Source of the DNA: Nicotiana tabacum
Taxonomy: Eukaryota > Streptophyta > Magnoliopsida > Solanales > Solanaceae
Length of the DNA stretch: 64,000 nt
Assembly (NCBI RefSeq): GCF_000715075.1
Contig: NC_134101.1
Location: 149,519,084-149,583,083, forward strand
Direction of reading: 5' to 3'
Below, piece by piece: positions 44,416-55,968 of this stretch. Each line of letters begins with the position of its first letter. Position 1 is the first letter of the stretch. The position numbers and the translations under genes were made by a program. The notes beneath the pieces are model-generated. The model was not told the origin of the DNA. It did no database searches and saw only the letters and a list, made by a program, of their open reading frames with translations.

Positions 44416-45279
44416 ATGCATAAAAATGCTCCGTTAAATGTGCTGAATGAAGTGTACGTACCAAGTAACATCACTAGCAGGGAAGTGGATAATATGGTAG
44501 GACAAGTGCTGGAAAGCCATAAGATCACTTTTCATAAAGACGAGCTACCACCTGAATGGCTGGGGCACAACAAAGCACTGCACATCACCGTGCAATGTGA
44601 TGGTTATTTCATCACCAGAATCCTGATCGATGGAGGTTCCAGTCTTAACATTTGTCCGCTGGTAACACTCAAAAAGTTGGGTAAAGGGCTGCATGAGATA
44701 AAGGATGGAGCAATCAATGTGAAAGCCTTCGATGGTTCTCAGAGGTCCACCATTGGTGAGATTATTCTATGCTTGCAGATGAGACCAATCTCGTTTGAGG
44801 TTGATTTCCAGGTGATAGATGTACTAGTGTCTTACAACTTGCTTCTAGGACGGCCATGGATTTATGCTGCTAGGGTCATATCATCAACGCTTCTTCAGGT
44901 AGTAAAGTTTGAATGGAATCACTAGGAAGTGATCATTCACGGTGATGATAGCAACCCTATATACAGTCGCCAGACCATTTCAGCGATCGAGGGAAGAAGG
45001 AAGCTGGGCGGAGAAACTTACCATCACATTGAGCGGGTCAATGCTATTGACAAAGACAAATGGTGGAATAACAAAGTTGAGAGTATACTAAGTTGGAGTG
45101 GGTACGAACCTGTAAAAGGGCTGGGCAAGAACCTCCAAGGAATCTCTAAACCCATAAAACTCAAGAAACATGGCACTACCTTCGGTTTGGGATATGAATA
45201 TACCTGGGAAGAATTCAATAACTGGTCGCCACCATGGCGCGGTCCTTACTATCCACTAGAGCATCCAATACCTATCTAG
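44416..45279 (+). pseudogene. Tat protease with G-patch extension
   Basis: After a frameshift near 44365 the sequence reads NVLNEVYVPSNITSREVDNM, then the retropepsin core ALHITVQCDGYFI, LIDGGSSLNICP (catalytic Asp at 44629-44631; DGGS in place of the more common DTGA/DSGA) and LLGRPWIYAA. One TAG at 44923-44925 precedes a second part with the G-patch-like YEPVKGLGKNLQGI (45101-45150), a motif commonly attached to protease in Tat-lineage elements and thought to bind RNA. It ends at 45277-45279. Confidence 0.83.
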
Positions 45280-45489
45280 AGCAGACCTTCCAATAGGCCG
45301 ACACTATTTATGGATCAGATGAAGAAGAAGCACTTGCAGCAGTGAGGAACCTGTTTTTAGAGGACAATTATATGGACTATTGCGTTATTCTCGAGGAGGA
45401 GGGGGAGGAAGGCCCTTCAATACAGGCTGTGAGTAGAGGGGCACATCTCAAGAATTGGACCATCAGGACAACCAAAGCCCGATGAGCCT

Positions 45490-45735
45490 CAGGGTAGCAA
45501 GGCTAAAATAAATATTATTCACTATTTATTTACTAAATGATTTTCTTTTCACATTTTTCAAATTTCCATAATAAGATCTTCAATGTTCAAAATAGTTATT
45601 CAATTTATCAAAAGCATTTTTGACTTTTCTTATGAATTGATATTTATTTATATCGTTTTCTCTCTTGCTTTACCTATACAACATTACTATTACTTATCTT
45701 GATGAACCAATGACTGTGACATGCAATGAGACAAT
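45490..45735 (+). other. Candidate intron between protease and RT
   Basis: A T/A-rich stretch without ORF separates protease/G-patch from RT. A donor-like AGG|GTAGCAAGG lies near 45493. A pyrimidine-rich stretch TTTTCTCTCTTGCTTTACC at 45656-45674 precedes the first downstream AG (about 45734). Ogre elements are known to splice an intron between protease and RT. The exact ends here are guesses. Confidence 0.4.
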
Positions 45736-46926
45736 GCAACAAACGGAAATGGATTCAGATGAAGATGACATACCTGACGAGATTCTCAAAGAAGTTGAGA
45801 ACTTTGAGAACAAACCTAAGTCCAATCTGGACGAGACCGAGATTGTCAACCTGGGAGATACAGAAAACATCAAGGAAGTGCGAATCAACATTCACCTATC
45901 GCCATCAGAGAAGAAAGAATACATAGAATTTCTAAAGGAGTATGCGGACATATTTGCCTGGTCGTATGATGACATGACTGGTCTGAGTACGTCTATTGTG
46001 GCTCACAAACTGCCAACCGATCCAATGTGTACACCAGTAAAACAAAAGCTTAGAAAGTTCAAGCCTGATATGAGTTTGAAAATCAAGGAAGAAGTCACCA
46101 AGCAGATCAAGGCTAAGGTTCTCAGGGTAGTAGAATACCAGACATGGTTAGCCAACATTGTGCCAGTGCCAAAGAAGGTTGGAAGGTCAGAGTCTGTTTC
46201 CACTACCGGGATCTCAACCGAGCCAGTCTGAAAGACGACTTCTCTTTGCAAATTATACACATCCTGATTGATAGTTGCGCCAAGCATGAGCTATAGTCAT
46301 TCGTAGATTGCTTCGCTGGTTATCATCAGATCTGGATGGATGAGGAAGATGTTGAGAAAACAGCTTTCATTACGCCGTGGGGAGTGTACTGTTACAAGAT
46401 AATGCCATTCGGCCTAAAGAATGCAGCGGTCACCTACATGAGGGCCATGACTACCATCTTTCATGATATGATACACAAGGAGATAGAGGTATATGTTGAT
46501 GATGTTATTGTCAAATCCAAGAAGGCCACTGACCACATAAAAGATCCGAGGAAGTTTTTCAATAGACTGCGGAGATACAACCTGAAACTAAACCCCGCAA
46601 ACTGCGTATTTGGGGTTCCTGCTGGAAAATTGCTTGGGTTTATTGTGAGCCGTCGAGGAATAGAACTGGATCCATCAAAAGTCAAAGCCATTCAGAAACT
46701 ACCACCGCCAAAGAATAAGAAGGATGTGATGAGTTTCTTGGGAAGGCTTAACTACATCAGCCGATTCATAGCACAGTCTACAGTTATCTGTGAGCCAATC
46801 TTTAAGATATTTAAGAAGGATGCCACCACCAAATGGACTGAGGACTGCCAAAAGGCCTTCGACAGAATCAAGGAGTACCTGTCAACACCACCAGTCTTAG
46901 TCCCGCCTGAGCCAGGTAGACCCTAA
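45665..46926 (+). pseudogene. Tat reverse transcriptase, interrupted
   Basis: The acidic N-terminal linker (DSDEDDIPDEILKEVENFEN) leads to EYADIFAWSYDDMTGL and LANIVPVPKK. Then a frameshift near 46180 puts the first catalytic block in another frame, where it reads VCFHYRDLNRAS; the normal Asp of VCVDYRDLN is His. A TAG near 46291 follows. FAGYHQIWMDEEDVEKTAFI, PFGLKNAAVTY and the catalytic YVDD (46492-46503) are intact, then LLGFIVSRRGIELDP and FLGRLNYISRFI. It ends at a TAA at 46924-46926. The loss of the first Asp and the shift mean an inactive enzyme. Confidence 0.87.
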
Positions 46927-47295
46927 TTACTCTACCTTGTAGTATTAAATGGAGCTTTCGGCTGCGTTCTAGGGTAGCATGATGAAACGTGGAGGAAGGA
47001 GCAAGCCATTTATTATCTCAGTAAGAAGTTCATCCCGTACGAGGCCCGGTATTCTCTATTGGAACGCACCTATTATGCTTTGACTTGGGTAGCTCAGAAG
47101 CTGAGACAATACTTCTGTGCCTATACTACGTATCTCATATCAAGAATGGATCCCTTAAAGTACATCTTTCAAAAGCCCATGCCCACCGGCAAGCTATCCA
47201 AGTGGCAAATCCTATTGAGTGAGTTAGACATTGTTTACGTAACTTAGAAAGCGGTCAAGGGACAAGCACTGGCAGATTACCTTGCTGAAAACCCT
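46927..47295 (+). pseudogene. Tat retroelement RNase H, interrupted
   Basis: Continues the RT frame: NGAFGCVL, then two stops, EQAIYYLSKKFIPYEARYS, LERTYYALTWVAQKLRQYF and LSKWQILLSELDIVYV, then a TAG at 47245-47247 and KGQALADYLAENP. This is the usual RNase H directly following RT. In Tat elements it is often degenerate, because a second RNase H domain follows. Confidence 0.8.
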
Positions 47296-48087
47296 ATGGA
47301 TGGAGGATATGAACCCCTAGAAATGTATTTTCCCGATGAAGAGGTATCATTTATAGGAGAAGAAATTGCGGGATCCTATGACGGTTGGAGAATGTTCTTC
47401 GATGGAGCAGTAAACTTCAAAGGAGTTGGCATAGGAGCAGTCCTAATATCAGAAACCGGTCAGCATTATCCGGTGTCAGCCAAACTTAGGTTCCCCTGCA
47501 CCAACAATATGGCCGAGTATGAAGCCTGCATCTTAGGGCTTAAAATGGACATTGACATGATCGTTCAAGATCTGCTAGTGATTGGAGATTCAGACTTACT
47601 TATACATCAGGTACGAGGAGAATGGACAACCAAGAACTCCAAGATACTCCCGTATCTGCATCATGTACAGGAATTGAGAAGAAGGTTCACAAAGACAAAA
47701 TTCCAGCATGTTCGCAGAATCCAGAATGAGTTCGCCGATGCATTGGCTACCCTATCATCTATGATACAACATCCAGACAAGAATTTCATTAATGTCATTC
47801 CGGTGAAAATCCATAATCAGCCAGCTTACTATGCCCATGTTAAAGAAGAAGCAGACAGAAAGCCTTGGTTTCATGATATCAAGGAATATTTGGCAGAAGG
47901 AGAGTACCCTGAGCTTGCAAATCCTACTCAGAAACGCACACTTCAAAGATTGTCCAACAACTTCTTTCACAATGGAGGAATCCTGTATAGGAGGACTCCT
48001 GATTTGGGATTATTAAGATGTGTCGACACAAAGGAAGCATCCGATCTGCTAGAGGAAATTCACGTTGGGACTGCGGTCCACATATGA
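47296..48087 (+). CDS. Tat archaeal-type RNase H (aRNH) domain, open frame
   Basis: The longest open segment of the Tat element. It has WRMFFDGAVNFKGVGIGAVL (Asp at 47401-47403), NNMAEYEACILGL (Glu at 47515-47517), LVIGDSDLLIHQV (Asp at 47587-47589) and NEFADALATLSS (Asp at 47737-47739), the four acidic residues of an RNase H fold resembling archaeal and bacterial cellular enzymes. Such a second RNase H between the usual one and integrase is a Tat-lineage feature. The C-terminal part (FLAEGEYP-like linker, LQRLSNNFFHNGGILYRRTPDLGLLRCV) begins the integrase zinc finger. The frame ends at a shift near 48063, so it is a domain of a polyprotein and not a separate gene. Confidence 0.85.
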   Translation: MDGGYEPLEMYFPDEEVSFIGEEIAGSYDGWRMFFDGAVNFKGVGIGAVLISETGQHYPVSAKLRFPCTNNMAEYEACILGLKMDIDMIVQDLLVIGDSDLLIHQVRGEWTTKNSKILPYLHHVQELRRRFTKTKFQHVRRIQNEFADALATLSSMIQHPDKNFINVIPVKIHNQPAYYAHVKEEADRKPWFHDIKEYLAEGEYPELANPTQKRTLQRLSNNFFHNGGILYRRTPDLGLLRCVDTKEASDLLEEIHVGTAVHI

Positions 48088-49110
48088 ACGGTTTTGTCTT
48101 AGCAAAGAAGATACTTCGGGCTGGTTACTTTTGGATAACTATGGAAACAGACTGCATCCAGTATGTTCGGAAATGTCATCGCTATCAGATACATGCCGAC
48201 ATGATAAAGGTACCTCTGAGTGAACTCAACACAACAAGCTCACCGTGGCTGTTCGCCGCTTGGGGATGGATGTTATTGGACCAATCGAGTCTACTGCTTC
48301 CAACGGACATAGGTTTATCCTGGTAGCCATAGACTATTTCACCAAATGGGTCGAAGCAGCATCTTACAGAGCAGTAACTAAGAAAGTTGTGGAAGATTTT
48401 GTCCGCGACCATATTGTTTGTCGATTTGGGATTCTAGAGTCAATCATTACTGATAATGGCTCCAACCTCAACAGCGACGTGATGAAAGCTATGTGCGAAA
48501 CTTTCAATATCAAACACAAGAATTTCACAGCCTACAGGCCTCAGATGAATGGAGTTGTAGAAGCCGCCAACAAAAATATCAAGAAGATATTGAGGAAAAT
48601 GATAGAGAAGTGTAAATAGTGGCACGAAAAATTATCATTTGATCTTATTGGGGAACGTACTACAGTCCGCACATCAACCGGGGCAACCCCCTATATGCTA
48701 GTTTACAGTATAGAGGCTGTCATTCCGGTTGAGGTAGAAATTCCTTCCCTAAGGATCATACAAGAAGCTGAGCTCGGCGACGCAGAGTGGGTAAAAAGTC
48801 ATTTTAAACAACTATCCCTTATAGACGGAAAGAGAATAAATGCAGTTTGCCATGGTCAACTTTATCAAAATAAAGTGTCCAAAGCCTTCAACAAAAGAAT
48901 CAAGCCAAGACAGTTCACACTGGGGCAGCTGCTATTAAAGAAAATTTTTTCACATCAAGATGAAGCCAAAGAGAGGTTTTCTCCCAACTGACAGGGTCCG
49001 TACATGGTTCACCGAGTTTTGACAGGAGGAGCCCTCATACTTGCAGAAATGGACGGAGAAGTCTGGCCAAAACCGATCAATTCAGATGCAGTCAAGCACT
49101 ACTATGTGTA
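48018..49110 (+). pseudogene. Tat integrase, interrupted
   Basis: After the shift: GPHMNGFVLAKKILRAGYFW and CIQYVRKCHRYQIHAD (zinc finger), another shift near 48240, then the core MDVIGPIES (Asp 48269-48271), ITDNGSN (Asp 48452-48454) and MNGVVEAANKNIKK (Glu 48560-48562), i.e. a D-x35-E spacing. A TAG at 48617-48619 replaces a codon before WHEKL. The C-terminal GPF-like region follows (LGQLLLKKIFSHQDEAKERF, stop near 48990, then GPYMVHRVLTGGALILAEMDG) and ends at ~49110. No chromodomain is present, as expected for Tat. Confidence 0.86.
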
Positions 49111-49240
49111 ATCTTTATGCTTTCCTTATATGATGTAAATTGAACTATGCCTGACCTGATTCCCGTTTAAGAGGGGATATGTAGGCAGCCCTATGGGTTC
49201 GGTCACAAATTCAATAAAATTTCATTTTCCCCCACAATTG

Positions 49241-49372
49241 GAAACTGGGGCAGAATTTTGAGGAGGACCCTCAAAATTACGAAGTAATTTCAGCCGATCG
49301 TCGCACGAGCAACAGTCAGAAATGTCAACCCATCAAACTGGGGTAGAATTTTGAGGAAGACCCTCAAAATTC
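49241..49372 (+). repeat. Duplicated hairpin with polypurine-like word
   Basis: The unit AAACTGGGG-YAGAATTTTGAGGA occurs at 49242 and 49336. Each copy forms a perfect stem: AATTTTGAGG (49254-49263) with CCTCAAAATT (49269-49278), and GAATTTTGAGG (49346-49356) with CCTCAAAATTC (49362-49372). Both loops are 5 nt. Confidence 0.8.
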
Positions 49373-49831
49373 TATAGCAAGAGAGGTTGCAATGTCATAA
49401 ACCATGTCACAATTGTCGGTTCATCTGAAAATTATTTTTAATTATATATTTGTGTCATACTTTTACAAAATCATGCATGTTTATTATTGAAATCTCTTTG
49501 TTTAGCAATGATACCCCAATGATATAGATGATATCACCAGATCAAAGGCGAATGAGTCAATTAAAGCCAATGGGGATACGAACTAACCCCCTACAAAACT
49601 CACGTTTTTTCTTTGGATGCAAGCACTAGGATTGCGAAATCATTAAACATAATGTATGCCCATAGAACAAACATTGATCAAGGATACAACTCTCCGAACT
49701 GTTGCACTTGCCAACATTTGCTATCAGCACATACCAGTAATGTCCCGTATGTCACAATGCTCCCAGTAATCACAACGTCGCAATATGCTATCAGCTAAGA
49801 AAACTCTATTGTCATCTATTATTTTATTTCT

Positions 49832-50260
49832 TGCATAAGGCTACCATTCTGCCTTCCGAGACTAAACGCTGTCTCCATCTGCATTCTTGCATAAGGCTAC
49901 TAGTCTGCCTTCCGAGACTAAACACTGTCTCCATCTGTATTTGCATTGCATAAGGCTACCATTCTGCCTTCCGAGACTAAATGCTATCTCTATTTGCACC
50001 TGCATTGCATAAGGCTACCATTCTGCCTTCCGAGACTAAACGCTGTCTCCATCTGCATCTGCATTGCATAAGGCTACCATTTTACCTTCCAACTTGCATA
50101 AGGCTACCATTCTGCCTTTCAAGGTAAAGCTCTACCTCCATCTACATCTGCATTGCATAAGGCTACCATTATGACTTCCGAAGTTAAGCTCTACTGCATT
50201 CACATCTTTGCATAAGGCTATCATTCTGCCTTCCGAGGCTAAGCCCTGTCTCTCATTTTC
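49832..50260 (+). repeat. Tandem repeat array, ~8 copies of ~55-60 bp
   Basis: Eight copies share GCATAAGGCTACCATTCTGC followed by CTTCCGAGACTAA and a variable tail (CGCTGTCTCCATCTGCATT). Copy starts are near 49834, 49885, 49949, 50007, 50066, 50095, 50154 and 50210. The fifth is shortened and the last three are diverged. Confidence 0.85.
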
Positions 50261-51017
50261 TTCAAAACTAAGCGCTATCCCATGCACTATTTATCTCGCT
50301 TCTCTTACAGGCTGAACTCCGCCCTTCAATTCGCAAGACTAAGCTCTATCTTGTCCGCACCATGCTACTGCATCTTTAATGGGTTGAAACACCACCAACT
50401 CATCCAAAGGCGTCATCATTCAGAGACACCATCTTCATAGCCTGAGAATACCATGTCATGGCCTGAGGATCCCTTTCAATCTCTTGCATATCATTATTCA
50501 AAGGCGTCATGGTTCAGAGGCATCATCCTCATTATCGAGAACATCATTTCATGGCCTGCGAATCCTTTATCATACGCTTCATGACCCGGGACATCATGGT
50601 CTAAGGACTTCATTCTCATCGTCCGAAGACGACATTATGGTCCAACGGGAATTTGCATCATGTTTAAATTTATGCACAATATATGCTTGTATTGCTTCTA
50701 TTTACAGGTAAGCCGATGAGAAACGACTATCCCAGCAGGAGCGATCCCGCTCTAGTTGCCTCAGCCATATCAAACCTAACTATTCCCATAAATCTTTCAC
50801 TCACCCAGCCCTAGATATTGCATCCGTTCTTGAAAGGCCTTCATCGGTATACTCCGCTGATGGATCCTAAACTATATACGACCTGTTTCCTGTGAAACCA
50901 GGGATATATAGGCAGCTCAGAAGCCAGGGTGCATCCTAAACCTCTTCAAACCATTTCGCTCGGTCAAAATTGGCCATCATTTCTTTACCAGACAACTCTT
51001 CCATCCTTCCCAGGTAA

Positions 51018-51028
51018 ATAGGGGCAGC
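51018..51028 (+). other. Tat polypurine tract
   Basis: ATAGGGGCAGC directly precedes TGTTGATACCC of the 3' LTR. Confidence 0.75.
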
Positions 51029-54000
51029 TGTTGATACCCAATTTTTCCCTATATATTTTCAATATGTAAAATACCTTAAAAATATCATATATGCATATAT
51101 AAGCATGTCCAAGGGGTTTATTATTTTTTTTCATAATTTTAATATTTTAAATTGATTTATTTTCTCCCCTTTTATCCATAAAATGCCAATAATTATTTCC
51201 AAGATTATTGTTTTGATAATTGATCTATTGGATTTCTATATTTATGCCAAAATATTGCTAAAGTAATTTTTATATATTTTTTATAATTAAATTTAGTATT
51301 TTAAAGCTAAATTGCACATAATTGCATTATTAGCCCTTTTAAGATTTAATTATGTTTTATATGCATAAAATTAGATACTGTATTTTTAAATTGCTAATTA
51401 TGTATTATAAATCATTTAGCATTTTAAATTATTTTATAGAAATTACCTACTATTATTTATAAATTAAAAAGTGGAAAAACTGACTATTTAAATAATAGCC
51501 CCATTTGTTTTTCAATTATAACCAAATACACCCTAGCCCAATTAAGACCCCGACCCAATTAACCTAACCCACTTTTATAAGCCCCCATCCCGGAACCAAT
51601 CTTGGTCGTTGATCTCAAGAGATCAACGGTCCAAAATAAACCTTCCTCTTTTATCTAACCTAACCCCCGAAACCCTAAGCCATTTTCACCAAATAGCCGC
51701 CCTGAAACCCCTTTCCTCTCCAATTCTCTTTGAGACCTAAACCTAACCATAGCCGTCGCCACCTAAAACTAGCCCTAATCCCTTCGATCCTCACTCGATC
51801 CATGGATTCCCACGGCTGCTTGAGACATATACTTGTCTCCTAAGTCTCCTGATTTCTCGTTTTTGTGATTTCATGGAAGGATCTCGAAGAGATCTAAACC
51901 AGATCTTGTTCAAAACTCTCCAAGAGCCTATCCATGGTCTTTCATGCCATCTTCCGGCCATCCATGGCTGTTCGAGTAAGATTTATGACTTTTCCGGCTA
52001 AAACCGGTAACGTTCTAAGGTTTTCTCATCGTCTCTGGGTTCTCTGAAATCCTAACTCTTGATATTTTTCACTTTTCTTGAGATCTATCTTAGATCTAGA
52101 TATATCCATTAGTTTTTAATAGATTCTCTTTATCTCTACTATTTTTTGAAACCCTAGTTTGCTGCTGCTTGATTCTTCTCAGATCTTTATAGATCTGAGA
52201 TGATTCAAGTATTATTAAGCATTTTCCTCTAAAAATCTCCGATTTTAACTAACTATTTCGATTTTAGTCATTCTTTTCTAAAACTAGGGTTTCTTGGAGT
52301 TCTTTTACGCATGTTCTAACTGATTTCGTTATGATTAAACCTTTTCCCCTTGTTTGTTTTGACCGATTTTGTGCTCGTACTGCTTTTAACTTGACTCTGT
52401 TAAAAGCCACCCCCCTTTTTTGTAAAGATTTTCTTTACTTTGTTTCTATCATTTTCCTTACTTTGCTTCTCTGAGTGTTAACATGCTTTCTTTACTTCGT
52501 GTCTGTGTGTTAGCCTGTTTACGTGAGTCCTGTGATTACTTTGCTTCGAATATGTTTTCCTAAATCCCTAGCCTACTTATGTCGCTTTTGTATGACTATG
52601 CTCACTTTGTTTGTTCATCTTTTGCTTCTTTCTATGACTATGCTTCAAATATGTATTTATTGCTACATCTGTGGACCTCCTCGATTTATATGTATAAAGT
52701 ATAGAGTCATGAATCCCTTTTGATCAAGTATGGTTTCCTTAATCGGTTGTGATTGAAAATTTCCTTTCAAGAAAAACCTTAGAAGCTTTGCCCCGTCTGT
52801 TAAGCTGACTGATTTCCTTACCCTATTTTGCTATGATACTTATTTTTTCTACTAAGTTGGGTCCTTAATCAGGGCTTCATGAATTTGGTCCTACTCTATG
52901 CTACTGAATCTCAACCCCTACCTTTCCACTTAATTTGATTAGTTTCTTACCTTAATTAATTCTCCTTGCCTTGTCTGCATTGCTACTGATTGTCTCCTTA
53001 ATTTGAAAACTTTCTGAACCTAGCCTTAATTACCTGTACTATACCCGTCTCTTTCTGTACTGACTTAATGGCTCATGTTGTTTAATTACCCTTCTTGTTT
53101 ACTGCTTTGTTCAGCATGGTTAAGTTATGCCCTTTCATGTTCAAAATGTAATCAGCATGTCTACTTGAGTTCCTGTTTATGTCCCTCAACTAGTATAACT
53201 CCCAATGTACTCGATTAACACTAAGTCATGAATAATTATGTGTAATAGACCCCTGCATGACTACTCCCATACCCTATCCCTATGTCTTATTACTATTCTA
53301 ATTTCAAGCATGATTCCCTTGTTAACTCTTTAAAGTAGTAGTTTGCAGGCCAATCAGTTGCTACTTGATCTTTGTGTTTGCTGGTCTATATGCTTCTCTT
53401 CTCATCCATGTTTATGTGTTTCTGATTTGGACCCTCTATGTCCCCAACCCCTTACTTCCCTGCTTGTGACTGTTGAAATTGTACTATCTTTTGAACTTGC
53501 TCTGTGTGTGCTGTCTTGTTCCAAGTTGTTGATGCTCCTATTCCCTTCTCCTTTCAAAACTATTTTTTCCCTAAGCAACTCTTCTGTTGTTTTGCAAACT
53601 TATTCCAAACATGGTGTTTCAAAACTGTTTCCCACTCAACTCTTTTAAATTTATGTCAAGTACTCTCACATATATTCTTAGACCACTAGGTTCTGCCCCT
53701 TTTGTGTGAGCATTGCCTTGGGACCCTTGATCTACCTCTAAACATGGACACATAAAAGCTAGCCTTTCCACACCGCACTTACTCTGTCTTGGTTATGCAA
53801 TCTGGGTGTGAGCACTTCCCGGGATCCCTTGAGGTCCTTAGGAAACTCTAACATACCTAGATATGAGAAAGACCATGGAACAATCTTGGCACTTGAGGTG
53901 GTTTATCACATAACTCAGGGAGGAAGTCCTAATCAGGTGTTGAAAGCTTGGGCCTGTTTCAGGCTCTCTATAGTGTAATTTTTACTTTTTTCTCATGTAA

Positions 54001-55479
54001 TTCATTCACCCGGTCTGCAATAATTTGTAAACAAATATTGGGGTTTTGGATAGTGAAATGGAGGGTAGCTATGCATGTTATAGATTATTAAAGGGCAGAA
54101 ACCATGATTTAGGTCTGTATTTCCTATATATGCAATAGAAACCATGCTCTTAGGTCTCATGTATACTGTCTCAGCATATCATTTTTTGACATTCTCCTCA
54201 CTCCGAAATTCTGCAATCCTGTCGAGCATTTGGAAATCTTGCTTTAAGAATTCTGCATATAAACCATCATGAGCTTTATGCATGCATCTTAGATACTATA
54301 TTTTAGGATCTCATTCGTACTTGCATTCATGCTTAGTATAAATTACTGATTATAGAAGAGGTAAAAACAGCTTCACATTTTGATTATCCTGTTTAAAATA
54401 AACTAGTAACAATCCCTGTTTTTTATAACACCTAGAACAGCATGCTCTTAGGCAAAAACAACTTCTGAACTTCTAATGGTTCTGGTAAATGCTTAGGAAA
54501 TCCTTAGGTATCCAATCTATTATGAAACTGGAAACTGCTCTTTATGTGTACTGCTTAATGACTATCAGGATTAAAATCAGTAGGCAAGCCTGATTCGAAC
54601 TTCTTTTCTGAGTCATGTAATAAATCTGATTCTGCTGTTATCACTTAGATACCTTGTTAGGATCTGTATTTAGACTTTACCTGTGTATGAGTCGTGCTGT
54701 CTATGTGCATTACTTGTAGAGGTATATCTGAGCCTTCTATCTGTTTATGTGTTTCCTTACTAAATGCAATCTTATGTGTTCTTATTTGTCGCCTAGTATT
54801 TTGCCTTTAAACCTGAGGGTCTGCCTATAACTTCCCCTTCTTATAGGATAGGAGTCCTAAATTCCTCCGGAACTGATAGGAAGGGACGGGTATCAGCATG
54901 CAATAGGAGTCGAGACCAACCCTCGCTTTAATTACCTTCACGGGTTGGGAAAGGGTAGATATGGATATGATGACCGGTGCGTTAATACGACGTGCAGATC
55001 CTCTTTGAGGAGTGTCATACCGGGTATTGCATTGATGTGATCCATATTACAAATAAACCTAGAACACCCCCCTTTACATTCATAAGCATGGTTTAGATTG
55101 TAATTCTTTTCAAAATTTCACCTTTCACTAATTGTTTTCAAACACTTGTGTATTTAATCTTAAATCCCATACTATTTGAGCCATACTTGTTTATTTGCTA
55201 ATTGCACAAATTCACAAAAACTTTCTGGTCGGGAACCACACTAGTGGATCTTGAGGGGTGCCTAACACCTTCCCCTTAGGATAATTTCAAGCCCTTACCC
55301 TATCTCTGGTTACGAAACATAGTTATAGATGAACCCTATAGGTTTCCTAATACACCTTAAATCGTTAGGTGGCGACTCTTCAAAAATGCAAACCCCTTTC
55401 CCAAAAGGAATGAGTTGTCCCATACCAAAAATGTCATGAACCCGATTCCGCGAGGAAGAGAAAAAAAGGGGGCGCAATA
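51029..55479 (+). repeat. Tat 3' LTR (4451 bp)
   Basis: Aligns with 34957-39390 except for: ~90 bp present only here (about 51205-51295), the inverted segment 51643-51908 with flanking sequence absent from the 5' LTR, and the lack of a ~437 bp stretch found only at 36518-36954. It ends GGGGGCGCAATA and is followed by GCCAC. Confidence 0.9.
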
Positions 55480-55965
55480 GCCACCACATACGAAAATCAC
55501 TGAAAGTGGCCAAGATGACAAACCTATCCTCCCCTACCTCTTTCTTTTGTGATCTCTCCATACACATGGTTGTACCATCTTCCCCTCTACCATTATCGGG
55601 GATCTCTTGTATAGTCTGTGCTTCTTTGACTAGTGTAGCTGATGGCTGAGACACCTGGCTAGCACTATCCGACCCCTCGAAGGTGCTGTGAGATAAAGAA
55701 GGCTCATCCCTAAGTTGGTATCTCCCTTGTGGCCTCGACTGTGTGGCTGTCTGCTCCTCATGAACAGAGGCTGAGTTGCCTTCTGACACTTTCCTAGATG
55801 TGACATAGGAGCTAGACTCGGAGAGGTCTGCACCTCTCCCTCTGCCTGAGTGCCTTTCTTTCTAATGGTCTTTGGCTGGCCAAGGGGTAAGGTACCTCTA
55901 CCTCGACCCCTAGAAGATTGACCTCTTCCCTTTGTAGTGTTGCCTCGGTCGCTCGATCGAACCAT
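55480..55965 (-). pseudogene. Split transposon-type gene, N-terminal piece
   Basis: The ATG at 55965 follows directly on a good intron acceptor (TTTGATACAG|ATAATGG on the minus strand). The N-terminus is MVRSSDRGNTTKGRGQSS, then an RGRGRG patch and a basic stretch LGQPKTIRKKG. It is likely nucleic-acid binding by composition. A frameshift near 55790 separates this from a Ser/Gln-rich acidic segment ending EDRFVILATFSDFRMW, where the Tat element is inserted. The reading frame continues at 34951 on the other side. I recall the same start in many 'putative plant transposon protein' models of Nicotiana. Function unknown. Confidence 0.55.
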
Positions 55966-55968
55966 TAT

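Larger units (their letters stand above)
49111..51028 (+). other. Tat 3' non-coding region
   Basis: 1.9 kb without ORFs between integrase and the 3' LTR. It contains a duplicated hairpin (49241-49372), a tandem array (49832-50260), a second two-copy repeat around AAAGGCGTCAT (50408 and 50501), and a polypurine tract ATAGGGGCAGC directly before the LTR. Confidence 0.8.
34957..55479 (+). mobile_element. Tat/Ogre-lineage Ty3/gypsy element (20.5 kb)
   Basis: 4.4 kb LTRs (34957-39390, 51029-55479) are flanked by GCCAC on both sides (34952-34956 and 55480-55484). The internal order is ORF1, gag, protease with G-patch, RT, RNase H, archaeal-type RNase H and integrase, then a 1.9 kb 3' non-coding region with tandem repeats. 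ORF1 upstream of gag, the second RNase H and the great size are Tat/Ogre hallmarks. All ORFs carry stops or shifts. The element lies antisense within the minus-strand split gene. Confidence 0.93.

Noticed and set aside
49832..50260. CRISPR-like array
   Set aside because: Units are imperfect tandem repeats without unique equal-length spacers, in a plant retroelement 3' region.
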